Of a stretch of 35,975 nucleotides of DNA, positions 7,915 through 17,014 are shown one piece after another. Position 1 is the first letter of the stretch; the number at the start of each line of letters is the position of its first letter. The stretch is from positions 1 through 35,975 of the forward strand of contig JALSLS010000417.1 in NCBI GenBank assembly GCA_026988195.1. The letters run 5' to 3'. Under the pieces are notes generated by a model. The model had not been told where the DNA came from. It saw only the letters and a program-made list of their open reading frames with translations, and searched no databases. Position numbers and translations under genes: made by a program. The DNA comes from Methylomonas sp. (GTDB taxonomy: Bacteria; Pseudomonadota; Gammaproteobacteria; Methylococcales; Methylomonadaceae).

Positions 7915-10250
7915 GCAATTATACTGTTGGCGTTGTCGGTAACCCAAATTGTGGAAAAACCACTTTATTTAATTTATTAACAGGTTCAAACCAACATGTT
8001 GGCAACTGGCCTGGGGTTACGGTTGAACAAAAAATAGGGAAGTATAACTTTGATGGTAAGAGTATTGATGTCGTCGACCTACCTGGCACATATTCATTAG
8101 AAGCCGCTGATGAGCAAGTGTCCTTAGATGAAAAAGTGGCTAGAGATTATGTTGCTTCAAAGCAAGCAGATCTCATTATCAATATTGTTGATGCATCTAA
8201 CATTGAAAGAAACCTTTACCTAACATCGCAACTTATTGAGATGCGTGTACCGATGGTCTTAGTGCTTAATATGATGGATATTGTTAAGCAACGAGGGATT
8301 AAAATTGACTGTGATATTTTAGCTAAGCAATTAGGCTGTTCTGTCCTACCAATTTCAGCGGTGACAAGAAAAGGCCTAAAAACATTACAAGCTTTTATTG
8401 ATAAAGCTATTGTAGATAACTCTATTCCAACGTTAAATATAGACTACGCCTTACCGTTAGAGACTGCAATTAATAGCCTAATGCCATTGCTCAAAGTGCA
8501 GGCCGAAAACAATAGTTGCGATGTACGCTGGCTGGCTTTAAGGGCATTAGAAGATGATACCTTAGCTATTAAAATTGCTGGCAACAACATACATCAACAA
8601 GTTAAAACGCTACAGGCTGCGGTTGAGAGTGAAACAGAAGAAGAGATAGATATTTTAGCCGCTGATGCTAGATATTCATTTGTAAATGAGATAACCAAAC
8701 TTACAGTCTGTCGCTTAAGTGAAGTTTCACGGCTGACTTCTGACAAAATTGATCATATCGTATTAAATCGATTTCTTGGCATCCCTATTTTTTTGTTGGT
8801 GATGTATGCCATGTTTATGTTCACCATAAATATTGGCAGTGCATTTATAGATTTTTTTGATATGACCTTTGCTGCTATTTTTGTCGATGGTTTGTCCGTA
8901 TTACTGACCTCTTTTGATTTTCCAGAGTGGTTAGTGGTGTTGTTGGCAAGTGGTGTGGGAGGAGGAATGCAAGTTGTTGCTACTTTTATTCCAATCGTTG
9001 GTTTTTTATTTCTATTTTTATCCGCATTGGAAGACTCAGGCTATATGTCAAGAGCTGCTTTTGTCATGGATAGGTTTATGTTGATGATAGGCTTACCCGG
9101 TAAGTCCTTTGTACCTATGATCGTTGGCTTTGGCTGTAATGTTCCGGCAATCATGGCAACACGAACGCTAGACAATCAACGCGATAGAATATTAACCAAC
9201 CTAATGAATCCTTTTATGTCGTGTGGTGCACGGCTACCTGTTTATGCCTTATTTGCCGCCGCATTTTTTCCTGTTGGAGGACAAAATTTAGTTTTTGGGC
9301 TGTATTTATTTGGAATTGTGGTGGCTGTTCTGACCGGATTAATAATGAGACATACTTTATTTAAAGGTGAGGCGACTCCCTTTATTATGGAGTTACCTAC
9401 TTACCATATGCCAACAATAAAAGGTGTGTCTTTAAAAACATGGGATAGATTAAAATCATTTATTTTTAATGCAGGTAAAGTAATTGTCCCCATGGTCTTA
9501 GTGCTAAATTTTTTAAATGCGCTTGGGACGGATGGTAGTTTTGGGCAGGAAAATACTCAAAAGTCTGTATTAAGTGAAATTGGGCGTTCTTTAACACCTG
9601 CATTTGAGCCAATGGGGATTACAGAAGATAATTGGCCAGCAACAGTGGGGATTTTTACAGGTGTGTTAGCTAAAGAGGCGGTTGTTGGGACTTTAAATGC
9701 TTTATATAGCCAGATGGCAGGGGCTGACTCAATCTTAGAGCAACAAGGTGCATTTAATTTACAACAGGCTTTATTCGATGCGGCTGCTACTATTCCAGAA
9801 AATTTGATAGCAGTTGCGGATAACCTTCTAGACCCCTTAGGTTTAAATATTGGAGATTTATCAAGTCTTGATTCAGCAGCCACTGAACAGGATGTTACTA
9901 CAGGGACTTTTTTAGCGATGCAATCGAGTTTTGATGGGCAAGCGGGAGCCTTTGCTTATTTATTGTTTATTTTGCTCTACGCTCCCTGTGTTGCTGCAAC
10001 CACTGCTATTTATAGAGAAACTAATATTTACTGGACCTTATTTGTTGTGTTTTGGACAACGGGGTTAGCTTATATGACAGCGTCTATTTTTTACCAAGTG
10101 ATGACTTACTCAGAGCATCCAGATTATTCTTTTCGCTGGATTTCAGGGCTACTACTTACCTTTATTGTTGTATTAATAGGCTTGTGGGGAACTGGACGAA
10201 TTTTACAGCTCAATGAAGATAAAGTAGAGGCAGTAAATGATTCTATCTGA
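7911..10250 (+). CDS. feoB: Ferrous iron transporter FeoB
   Basis: The inner-membrane Fe(II) transporter with an N-terminal G-protein domain, 779 residues. The G1 motif GNPNCGKTT, the NWPGVTVEQ switch region, DLPGTYS (G3) and NMMD (G4) lie in the first 125 or so residues. A helical spacer follows, then the polytopic membrane part from about residue 280 with two gate-like regions. The GCNVPAIMATRT segment includes the conserved cysteine proposed to act in transport, and KEAVVGTL marks the second gate. It is translationally coupled to feoA upstream and overlaps feoC by 14 bases. Uptake supplies Fe(II) under low-oxygen or iron-poor conditions, fitting the upstream Fur box. Confidence 0.98.
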   Translation: MSNYTVGVVGNPNCGKTTLFNLLTGSNQHVGNWPGVTVEQKIGKYNFDGKSIDVVDLPGTYSLEAADEQVSLDEKVARDYVASKQADLIINIVDASNIERNLYLTSQLIEMRVPMVLVLNMMDIVKQRGIKIDCDILAKQLGCSVLPISAVTRKGLKTLQAFIDKAIVDNSIPTLNIDYALPLETAINSLMPLLKVQAENNSCDVRWLALRALEDDTLAIKIAGNNIHQQVKTLQAAVESETEEEIDILAADARYSFVNEITKLTVCRLSEVSRLTSDKIDHIVLNRFLGIPIFLLVMYAMFMFTINIGSAFIDFFDMTFAAIFVDGLSVLLTSFDFPEWLVVLLASGVGGGMQVVATFIPIVGFLFLFLSALEDSGYMSRAAFVMDRFMLMIGLPGKSFVPMIVGFGCNVPAIMATRTLDNQRDRILTNLMNPFMSCGARLPVYALFAAAFFPVGGQNLVFGLYLFGIVVAVLTGLIMRHTLFKGEATPFIMELPTYHMPTIKGVSLKTWDRLKSFIFNAGKVIVPMVLVLNFLNALGTDGSFGQENTQKSVLSEIGRSLTPAFEPMGITEDNWPATVGIFTGVLAKEAVVGTLNALYSQMAGADSILEQQGAFNLQQALFDAAATIPENLIAVADNLLDPLGLNIGDLSSLDSAATEQDVTTGTFLAMQSSFDGQAGAFAYLLFILLYAPCVAATTAIYRETNIYWTLFVVFWTTGLAYMTASIFYQVMTYSEHPDYSFRWISGLLLTFIVVLIGLWGTGRILQLNEDKVEAVNDSI

Positions 10251-10455
10251 ACTTAGAGATTATCTAAAAGAACACAAAAGAGTTACCTTAAATGAATTAG
10301 TTATTCATTTTGATATTGACCCTGATGCTTTAAGGGGGATGATAGCTAAGTGGATTAGTAAAGGAAAAGTGAGGCCATTACCCGTCGGTAAAGGCTGTGG
10401 TTCAACTTGCCATAAATGTGACCCTACATTGACAGAGTTTTATGAGTGGATATAA
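10237..10455 (+). CDS. feoC: FeoC-like winged-helix protein
   Basis: A 72-residue small protein with an N-terminal winged-helix pattern (MILSELRDYLKEHKRVTLNELVIHFDIDPDALRGMI) and a C-terminal cysteine cluster in KGCGSTCHKCDP. FeoC of Klebsiella and others binds an Fe-S cluster with such cysteines and modulates FeoB stability or activity. The start ATG lies within the end of feoB, with AGAGG six bases upstream. Overlap and size both fit feoC as third gene of the operon. Three cysteines (Cys-X3-Cys-X2-Cys) are seen. Confidence 0.9.
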   Translation: MILSELRDYLKEHKRVTLNELVIHFDIDPDALRGMIAKWISKGKVRPLPVGKGCGSTCHKCDPTLTEFYEWI

Positions 10456-10548
10456 CTTTAACAACTTAAATTGTTACTGCTACTAACTCCGATTTCCCCT
10501 AAAACTCCCCGTAATATTCTTCATTTCTAGCTCCCTAAGCTTTTGTAG

Positions 10549-10575
10549 CCTTGATGTAACGAAGTGGAATCAAGG
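10549..10575 (+). repeat. Small hairpin in the feoC to oxoprolinase gap
   Basis: CCTTGAT and ATCAAGG form a perfect 7-bp stem with a 13-base loop. It resembles REP-type intergenic hairpins, but no second copy was found in this window. The rest of 10456-10716 has no gene. Confidence 0.45.
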
Positions 10576-10678
10576 TTTGTACTGTGGAATCAAATAACAA
10601 GTCAAAATCGGGAAGTTAATAAATCCGTGCTCCTTATAGTCGGAATGACATATTATACAAAGTATATTTCTCACTTCA

Positions 10679-10708
10679 TTGATACACTAAAACCGTACAA
10701 ACTATAAA
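10679..10708 (+). promoter_or_regulatory. Candidate promoter of the 5-oxoprolinase gene
   Basis: TTGATA (10679-10684) and TATAAA (10703-10708) are separated by 18 bases. Transcription would begin about two bases before ATG 10717. There is no Shine-Dalgarno between, so a near-leaderless mRNA is possible. This is a sequence match only. Confidence 0.4.
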
Positions 10709-10716
10709 TTCATAAT

Positions 10717-13700
10717 ATGGCAAGTAACCCAGAGCAACGTTGGCAATTTTGGATAGACAGAGGGGGTACTTTTACAGATGTAGTTGCCCGTAAACCCAAT
10801 GGTCAGTTGGTTACTCGTAAATTATTGTCTGAAAACCCTGAACAATATAAAGATGCAGCGCTTGAAGCAATGCGTCAACTTTTAGGCGGTGAGCTTGATG
10901 GGGCTAGTATTTCGGCAGTTAAAATGGGAACGACAGTTGGGACTAATGCGCTATTAGAGCGTAAAGGTGAGCCAACAGCTCTATTAATCACCGCTGGTTT
11001 TAAAGATTGTTTACGTATCGCTTATCAAAACCGACCTGATATTTTTGCTTTAAATATTCAGTTACCTGAATTGCTTTATAAAGAAGCGGTAGAAATTCAA
11101 GAACGTGTCAATGTTAAAGGCGAGATTCTTACTCCATTGAATACAGAACAGGCAAGGCAATCATTACAGAAACTCTATGATAAAGGCTTTCGTGCCATTG
11201 CTATTGTATTAATGCATGCTTGGCGTTATCCCTGTCATGAATTGCTTTTAGCACAATTGGCAAAAGATATAGGGTTCCCTCAGATTTCAATTTCTCATCA
11301 AACCAGTCCCTTTATGAAAATTGTCAGTCGGGGTGATACCACGGTCGTCGATGCTTATTTATCTCCCATATTAAGACGTTACGTTGCTCAAGTTTCAGAA
11401 GGTTTAAGCACTAAAAAACCACCTCGACTGATGTTTATGCAATCTAATGGCGGCTTAGCTGATGCACAGCGATTTCAAGGTAAAGATAGTATTTTATCAG
11501 GCCCTGCAGGCGGTATTATAGGTGCAATAGCAACCGCAAAAGGCGCTGGTTTCAAAAAAATTATTGCATTCGATATGGGAGGTACTTCGACAGATGTGGC
11601 TCATTATTGTGGGGAATTAGAGCGTAGTTTTGAAACGGAAGTAGCAGGTGTACGGATGCGTGTCCCAATGATGAATATACACACTGTTGCTGCTGGAGGC
11701 GGCTCCTTACTTTATTTTGATGGGATGCGTTATAGAGTTGGGCCTGAATCAGCAGGTGCTAATCCTGGCCCCGCCGCTTATAGGCGAGGTGGTGGTTTAA
11801 CAGTGACAGATGCCAATGTAATGCTAGGTAAGTTGCCATTATTTCCTAAAGTTTTTGGTGAGCGGGGTGATTTATCTTTAGATCACCAGCAAGTTAAGCA
11901 ACTTTTTACTGAGCTTGCCTACGAAATAAAACAAAAAACGCTTAGTGAACCTAGTATAGAGCAGGTTGCTGAAGGTTTTTTAAGCATTGCTGTAGAAAAT
12001 ATGGCAACAGCTATTAAAAAAATATCTGTACAAAAAGGCTATAACGTTTCTGAATATACCTTATGTTGTTATGGTGCGGCAGGGGGGCAGCATGCCTGTA
12101 AAGTTGCTGATAGACTGGGCATGAAGACGATTATGATCCATCCCTTTTCTGGTGTGTTATCTGCATACGGTATGGGGTTGGCTGATTTTCGTTTATTAAA
12201 GGATAAAGCACTGGAATTGGCTTGGAATGAAGTATCGACTGAACAGTTAGATATATTTTTTGCTGAGTTAAAACAACAGGGAGAAATAGAATTACAGCTA
12301 CAGGCACAAGGTGACCAGCCGATTAGCTTTATTTGTCAGCTTAATCTGCGCTATTTTGGGACTGATACCGCTTTATCTGTCGGGTATGCTGACAAAAATA
12401 GTATGCTCAATGAATTTGAAGCGATTTATCAACAACAGTTTGGATTCAAATATCAGGATAAAGCTTTAATTGTTGAGTCTATACTACTTGAGGTGATTGC
12501 AAAAAATAAAACGGTTGAAGAGTGTGTTGCTGTAACGCAAAAAGTGCAGGCACTGCCACTAAAATATAGGGCAATGTTTAGTAACAATAGTTTTCATAAT
12601 ACGCCTATCTATCAACGTGAAGCACTAGCCAGTGGGCAAATCATAAAGGGTGCAGCTGTTATTGTCGAGCCGACTTCAACCATTATTATAGAACCTGAGT
12701 GGCAAGCCCAAGTTAGCCCAGAGTATAATTTAATTTTGACTCGGGTTAAACCTTTACAGCAACAGTACGCCATAGGGACTCAGGTTGATCCTGTGATGCT
12801 AGAGATATTTAATAAGCTGTTTATGTCGATTGCCGAACAAATGGGCTTTGTGCTACAAAAAACGGCTTATTCAGTCAATATTAAAGAGCGTTTGGATTTT
12901 TCCTGTGCTTTATTTAATCAGCAGGGCGAGTTAATCGCTAATGCGCCTCATATACCTGTGCATTTAGGTTCGATGGGGGAGGCGGTACAGGCTTTGCTAA
13001 AGGCTGAAACTATCCAACAAGGTGAGGTTTATTTATTAAATTCGCCTTATCAAGGCGGTACGCATTTACCTGATATTACAGTGGTCAGCCCTGTGTTTTC
13101 TGGTCATGGTAAATTACTGTTTTATGTGGCCTCTCGTGGGCATCATGCTGATGTTGGTGGCATTACAGCGGCTTCTATGCCTGCATATAGTCAACATATT
13201 AGCGAAGAAGGCTTATTAAGTGCAGGTTTAAAAATTGTACAAGATGATTTGTTTCTAGAAAGTAGGGTAAGGGAATGGTTACAATCTTCAGAGTATCCCG
13301 CGCGTAATTGTGATCAAAATATTGCGGATTTACAAGCACAAATTGCGGCTAATAATAAAGGCGTATTAGAACTTAAAAAAATGGTGGCACATTATTCCTT
13401 AGCGACCGTACAAAGTTATATGCAACATGTACAAAATAATGCGGCTGAAACAGTTCGTCGAATTTTGTCCAGCTTATCTGATGGGTATTTTGTTCAAGCG
13501 TTAGATAATGGTGCAAAAATTGCTGTTAGAATAATTATAAATAAGGAGCAACAAACAGCTAAAATTGATTTTTCAGGCACAAGTCAGCAATTAAATAATA
13601 ATTTCAATGCACCTGCTGCTGTTTGTAAAGCTGCTGTATTGTATGTATTTAGAACATTGGTGAATGATGATATTCCTTTAAATGCAGGGTGTTTACAGCC

Positions 13701-14304
13701 TCTGGAAATAATTATTCCAGAAGGCAGTATGTTAAACCCCAAATACCCTGCAGCTGTTGTAGCGGGGAATGTAGAAACCTCTCAGCATATTGTTGATGCT
13801 TTATATGGTGCACTGGGAGTGTTAGCCGGTTCACAAGGGACAATGAATAATTTGACCTTTGGAAACGATGAATATCAGTATTATGAAACTATCTGCGGTG
13901 GATCAGGGGCAGGTGCTAATTTTGATGGCTGTGATGCCGTGCAGACTCATATGACTAATTCTCGCATTACAGATCCTGAAATTTTAGAATGGCGGTTCCC
14001 TGTATTATTAGAAGAATTTTCTATTCGTAAAAATAGTGGTGGAAAGGGGCAGTATCAGGGGGGAAATGGAGTGTTTAGAAAAATAAAGTTTTTGAATTCT
14101 ATGACGGTTAGTATTTTATCCAGCCACCGTCTTAACCCTGCATTTGGCTTGCAGGGGGGATGTGTTGGAGCAGTAGGTGAAAATAAACTGATTCGCTATA
14201 ATGGTGAGCTTATTCAATTGGATGGTTGTGCTCAAATTATGGTGCAACAAGGTGATGCTTTAGAAATAAAGACACCGGCTGGCGGCGGCTATGGTTTGGC
14301 TTAG
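10717..14304 (+). CDS. 5-oxoprolinase (ATP-hydrolysing), fused HyuA-HyuB type
   Basis: A 1195-residue enzyme expected to open 5-oxo-L-proline to glutamate at the cost of ATP. The N-terminal hydantoinase A part begins FWIDRGGTFTDVVARKP and contains the sugar-kinase-like FDMGGTSTDVA and the GPAGG loop. From about residue 690 the hydantoinase B part starts (DPVMLEIFNKLFMSIAEQMG) and runs to the glycine-rich TPAGGGYG end, with SPYQGGTHLPD and SRGHHADVGG in between. Fusion in one chain and the overall length fit the 5-oxoprolinase rather than the two-subunit hydantoinase type. Neighbours give no pathway: no glutathione or hydantoin genes adjoin it. It probably salvages spontaneously formed oxoproline. 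Confidence 0.9.
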   Translation: MASNPEQRWQFWIDRGGTFTDVVARKPNGQLVTRKLLSENPEQYKDAALEAMRQLLGGELDGASISAVKMGTTVGTNALLERKGEPTALLITAGFKDCLRIAYQNRPDIFALNIQLPELLYKEAVEIQERVNVKGEILTPLNTEQARQSLQKLYDKGFRAIAIVLMHAWRYPCHELLLAQLAKDIGFPQISISHQTSPFMKIVSRGDTTVVDAYLSPILRRYVAQVSEGLSTKKPPRLMFMQSNGGLADAQRFQGKDSILSGPAGGIIGAIATAKGAGFKKIIAFDMGGTSTDVAHYCGELERSFETEVAGVRMRVPMMNIHTVAAGGGSLLYFDGMRYRVGPESAGANPGPAAYRRGGGLTVTDANVMLGKLPLFPKVFGERGDLSLDHQQVKQLFTELAYEIKQKTLSEPSIEQVAEGFLSIAVENMATAIKKISVQKGYNVSEYTLCCYGAAGGQHACKVADRLGMKTIMIHPFSGVLSAYGMGLADFRLLKDKALELAWNEVSTEQLDIFFAELKQQGEIELQLQAQGDQPISFICQLNLRYFGTDTALSVGYADKNSMLNEFEAIYQQQFGFKYQDKALIVESILLEVIAKNKTVEECVAVTQKVQALPLKYRAMFSNNSFHNTPIYQREALASGQIIKGAAVIVEPTSTIIIEPEWQAQVSPEYNLILTRVKPLQQQYAIGTQVDPVMLEIFNKLFMSIAEQMGFVLQKTAYSVNIKERLDFSCALFNQQGELIANAPHIPVHLGSMGEAVQALLKAETIQQGEVYLLNSPYQGGTHLPDITVVSPVFSGHGKLLFYVASRGHHADVGGITAASMPAYSQHISEEGLLSAGLKIVQDDLFLESRVREWLQSSEYPARNCDQNIADLQAQIAANNKGVLELKKMVAHYSLATVQSYMQHVQNNAAETVRRILSSLSDGYFVQALDNGAKIAVRIIINKEQQTAKIDFSGTSQQLNNNFNAPAAVCKAAVLYVFRTLVNDDIPLNAGCLQPLEIIIPEGSMLNPKYPAAVVAGNVETSQHIVDALYGALGVLAGSQGTMNNLTFGNDEYQYYETICGGSGAGANFDGCDAVQTHMTNSRITDPEILEWRFPVLLEEFSIRKNSGGKGQYQGGNGVFRKIKFLNSMTVSILSSHRLNPAFGLQGGCVGAVGENKLIRYNGELIQLDGCAQIMVQQGDALEIKTPAGGGYGLA

Positions 14305-14337
14305 GAATGAGAATTTAATAACTTATTAGGAATAACT

Positions 14338-14949
14338 ATGAAACGTACGGCTGTAAATCTTATTGTTGATATTGTCGCATTTATTGGCTTTGTTGTGCTG
14401 ACCACAACAGGAATTTTGATGCGCTATATTTTGCCTCCAGGGAGTGGGGGGTATTTAACTCTTTGGGGTTTTGATAGGCATGAATGGGGTGATATTCATT
14501 TCTGGGTCTCTATAGTCTTTTTTTCTATCCTTGCATTTCATTTATTTCTCCATTGGCGCTGGGTTTTAAATGTTGTAGCGGGACGGCCTCATCAATATTC
14601 AGGGATTCGGCTTGGATTAGGGGTTGTTGGTTTTTTGGCCGTTATTGCGCTTGCCATCTCGCCTTTATTAGCACCGGTAGAAAGAAATTTAAACAACAGC
14701 AGTAAATCTATCTATTCTAGTCATAAATATAATGATGTTTTAATTCGTGGGTCAATGACACTTCTGCTAATTGAAGATTCAACTGGAGTACCTGCCAACT
14801 ATATTATTGAATCTTTGAAATTACCGCAAACGATTCCTATAGATAAATCAATCGGATCATTAAAGAAACAATATGGTTTTGAAATAAATGATGTTAGAGC
14901 GATTGTTAAAGAGTACCAGAATAAAAAAATCTCTAGTAACAATAAATAG
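14338..14949 (+). CDS. DUF4405 membrane protein, probable b-type haem protein
   Basis: A 203-residue inner-membrane protein with helices around residues 8-28, 58-78 and 90-110. Histidines in DRHEWGDIHFW and FHLFLHWRW sit in membrane helices or at their ends, as haem ligands do in DUF4405 and cytochrome b561-like proteins. The last 60 or so residues form a soluble domain (TLLLIEDSTGVPANYIIESLKLP, then a KKQYGFEINDVRAIVKEY helix) of the type often attached to DUF4405 proteins. DUF4405 proteins have been linked to flavinylation and extracytosolic electron transfer, but no ApbE or flavoprotein gene adjoins. AGGA lies upstream of the ATG. It starts 33 bases after the oxoprolinase and may be cotranscribed. 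Function is uncertain. Confidence 0.75.
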   Translation: MKRTAVNLIVDIVAFIGFVVLTTTGILMRYILPPGSGGYLTLWGFDRHEWGDIHFWVSIVFFSILAFHLFLHWRWVLNVVAGRPHQYSGIRLGLGVVGFLAVIALAISPLLAPVERNLNNSSKSIYSSHKYNDVLIRGSMTLLLIEDSTGVPANYIIESLKLPQTIPIDKSIGSLKKQYGFEINDVRAIVKEYQNKKISSNNK

Positions 14950-14999
14950 GTTTGTCTATCACTATGTCTTTTATTTTGATAGACCCCTTCAATTGATCT

Positions 15000-15214
15000 T
15001 AAGGAACGAGGATTCAATAATACCCAAGTCTGACTTGTCTTTTGGCTCCATAGGCATGCTAGAAAAACCGTTACGTAGCTTGCTATGGTCGCAACCAGCA
15101 TCCTGCTTCAAGCGACACTTGCACATCCATGTGCTTCGCGCCTGTTTCAGCGCCTTGCTATTGACAAAAAACAGCAGCTTATAAATTCCGCATCCGTGAC
15201 CGCGCGAAGTATAT
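15000..15214 (+). repeat. Hybrid palindromic element: family A left arm, family B right arm
   Basis: Bases 15000-15075 match the left arm of the A element at 16761-16836 with one mismatch (69 identical in a row). Bases 15139-15214 match the right arm of the B element at 35028-35103 with three mismatches in 76. Between them lie a partial shared core (CGTAGCTTGCTATG at 15074-15087) and a 43-base insert (15096-15138) that is present in opposite orientation in the A element at 16835-16877. Because its arms come from different families, this copy is no longer a palindrome. It fills most of the 317-base gap 14950-15266. A 7-bp stem GTCTATC/GATAGAC lies just after the DUF4405 gene. Confidence 0.88.
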
Positions 15215-15266
15215 GTTATAACGCTTCTGCAAATTTAAATCGAAGAGGTCTTACCATTCAATGTTT

Positions 15267-16097
15267 TTAACTTTGTTGCTGCAAATGTACATCCATTTGC
15301 GGATAAGGAATATTTAAACCTTCCTGAGGGAAGGTTTTATAAACATTCTCATTCATTGCAAAATATACACCCCAGTAATCTGCTGCATTAACCCAAGCCC
15401 GCACTGTAAAGTTGACTGAGCTATCAGCTAATTCAGAAACTGCAATAAACACTTCAGGGTCTTTTAAAATCCTAGAGTCAGCATCACATAAATTTCTAAT
15501 CACTTGTTTTGCTTTATCAACATCATCGCCATAGCCAATACCAATAGTCCAATCGACACGACGTTTTTCTTCAGTTGAAAAGTTAGTCATTGCACCCGTT
15601 GATAGACCACCATTTGGAATAATGACAGTTTTATTATCAGGTGTTTTTAAAATAGTATTAAAAATCTGGATCTCTTTAACTGAGCCAATAAAACCTTGAG
15701 CTTCTATTACATCTCCGGCTTTAAAGGGTTTAAAGATAAGGATCATCACGCCACCAGCAAAATTCTGTAAAGTGCCAGAAAGTGCCATGCCAACAGCTAA
15801 ACCTGCTGCACCTAAAATAGCAATAAAGGATGTCATTTCAATGCCTAGCATACCCAGTACACTAATCACTAACATCACTTTAAGAAGCGAGCTAATTAAG
15901 CTTTTTAGAAAGGGCTGTAATGTAGGGTCAACTTTGCTTTTGTTCATGACTTTACCAACGCCATTAATTAAAGCTTTTATTATCCACCCCCCAATAATCC
16001 ATACGGCAAGCGCACCTAATATTTTTGGCCCGTATTCTAGGCCGATATTAGTTGCTTGAGTTAATATTTCATTAGGGTCGATATCTTCAGGGTTCAT
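15267..16097 (-). CDS. Small-conductance mechanosensitive channel, MscS family
   Basis: A 276-residue three-helix MscS-type channel that would release solutes on hypo-osmotic shock. After two N-terminal helices comes the pore helix, AAGLAVGMALSGTLQNFAGGVMILIF, with the alternating glycine and alanine packing typical of MscS TM3. The beta domain follows (FKAGDVIEAQGFIGSVKEIQIFNTIL and the PNGGLSTGAMTNFS motif), then the alpha/beta C-terminal domain. E. coli MscS is 286 residues. AAGGA precedes the ATG by about nine bases. A DUF4332 gene lies 50 bases upstream on the same strand, so the two may be cotranscribed. The pair sits between two direct copies of a repeat arm. Confidence 0.94.
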   Translation of the reverse strand: MNPEDIDPNEILTQATNIGLEYGPKILGALAVWIIGGWIIKALINGVGKVMNKSKVDPTLQPFLKSLISSLLKVMLVISVLGMLGIEMTSFIAILGAAGLAVGMALSGTLQNFAGGVMILIFKPFKAGDVIEAQGFIGSVKEIQIFNTILKTPDNKTVIIPNGGLSTGAMTNFSTEEKRRVDWTIGIGYGDDVDKAKQVIRNLCDADSRILKDPEVFIAVSELADSSVNFTVRAWVNAADYWGVYFAMNENVYKTFPQEGLNIPYPQMDVHLQQQS

Positions 16098-16147
16098 TTG
16101 TTAAAGTCCTTATAAATGTTTAAAAATTTGTCTTATTGTCTTATAGT

Positions 16148-16552
16148 TTAATGTGTAATAACACGCGGTAATTCTTTTGCTTGACCAACCCAATCTTCTA
16201 CTTGAGATGTAGTTGGTATTTTACGAACTAGGTTTTTTTCTTCATTAATTTCAGCCATTTTAGCTTGAAGGTTTTCAGCATTTCTTTGTGCAAGTTCAGG
16301 CACTGTATCTACACCTGCTACTTTTAAAAGATCAGCATATTGGGTACTAATTCCTTTTACTCTAGCTAAATCAGCTCGATTAACCCAACCTAGGATTAGT
16401 TTTTCACTAACGCCCGATTTTTCTGCCAGTTCTTTACGCCCTTTTTTTTCACAACATGTTGTTAAAAGGTTTTCTAGAGAAGTAATACCCGCATCTTCTA
16501 GTTTTGTTGAATATGCTTCGCCAATGCCTTCAATTTCAGATAATTTAGCCAT
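16148..16552 (-). CDS. DUF4332 helix-hairpin-helix protein
   Basis: A 134-residue protein with two helix-hairpin-helix-like modules: LSEIEGIGEAYSTKLEDAGI near the N-terminus and ADLARVKGISTQYADLLKVAGV near residue 65. This is the DUF4332 arrangement. Such modules usually bind DNA or mediate protein contacts; the function of this family is not known. A Cys-Cys pair (TTCCEKKG) is visible. A good Shine-Dalgarno (AAGGA) lies about eight bases before ATG. It is the first gene of a likely two-gene unit with the MscS channel. Confidence 0.8.
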   Translation of the reverse strand: MAKLSEIEGIGEAYSTKLEDAGITSLENLLTTCCEKKGRKELAEKSGVSEKLILGWVNRADLARVKGISTQYADLLKVAGVDTVPELAQRNAENLQAKMAEINEEKNLVRKIPTTSQVEDWVGQAKELPRVITH

Positions 16553-16760
16553 GATGAGTGTCCTTTTTATAGATTAAAAAATAATAATGGAAAGATAAAT
16601 TTGATGTAAAGATACCATAATCTCCTAACAACTAGGTTGATTTTATTTTAAATATTAAAATTATTAGTTGGGTAGTATCGTAGTTGATCAAATAAAGTTA
16701 TTGATGATAATCAATGTTAACTGAATATAATATGAATGTTGATAGATGTTCAGGTTGGGC

Positions 16761-16976
16761 TAAGGAACGAGGATTCAATAATACCCAAGTCTGACTTGTC
16801 TTTTGGCTCCATAGGCATGCTAGAAAAACAGTTACGAAGCACAGGGATGTGCAAGTGTCACTTGAAGCAGGATGCTGTTTGTGACCGTTGCCCGCTATGC
16901 GCCTGTTTTTCTAACACGCCTATGAAGCCAAAACCCTGAACCATACTTTCGGGTATTATTAAATCCTCGTTCCTAA
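16761..16976 (+). repeat. Family A palindromic element
   Basis: The left arm (16761-16830) and right arm (about 16904-16976) are imperfect inverted repeats of about 70 bases. The outer ends are AGGAACGAGGATT on both sides, next to TA. A transcript could fold into one long stem-loop. The centre holds GCTATGCGCC, shared with the B/C core, plus a 43-base insert at 16835-16877. The left arm is also present in direct orientation at 15000-15075. Confidence 0.88.
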
Positions 16977-17014
16977 CAGCTTTTTTAAGTAGCTGTCTGC
17001 CCAAATTTGATAAG

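Noticed and set aside
15085..15270. Short open frames inside the hybrid repeat
   Set aside because: They only translate repeat arms, have no ribosome binding site and change with each copy.
16736..16939. A 67-residue open frame across element A
   Set aside because: It is a translation of the palindrome arms; the same segment occurs in other contexts with different frames.
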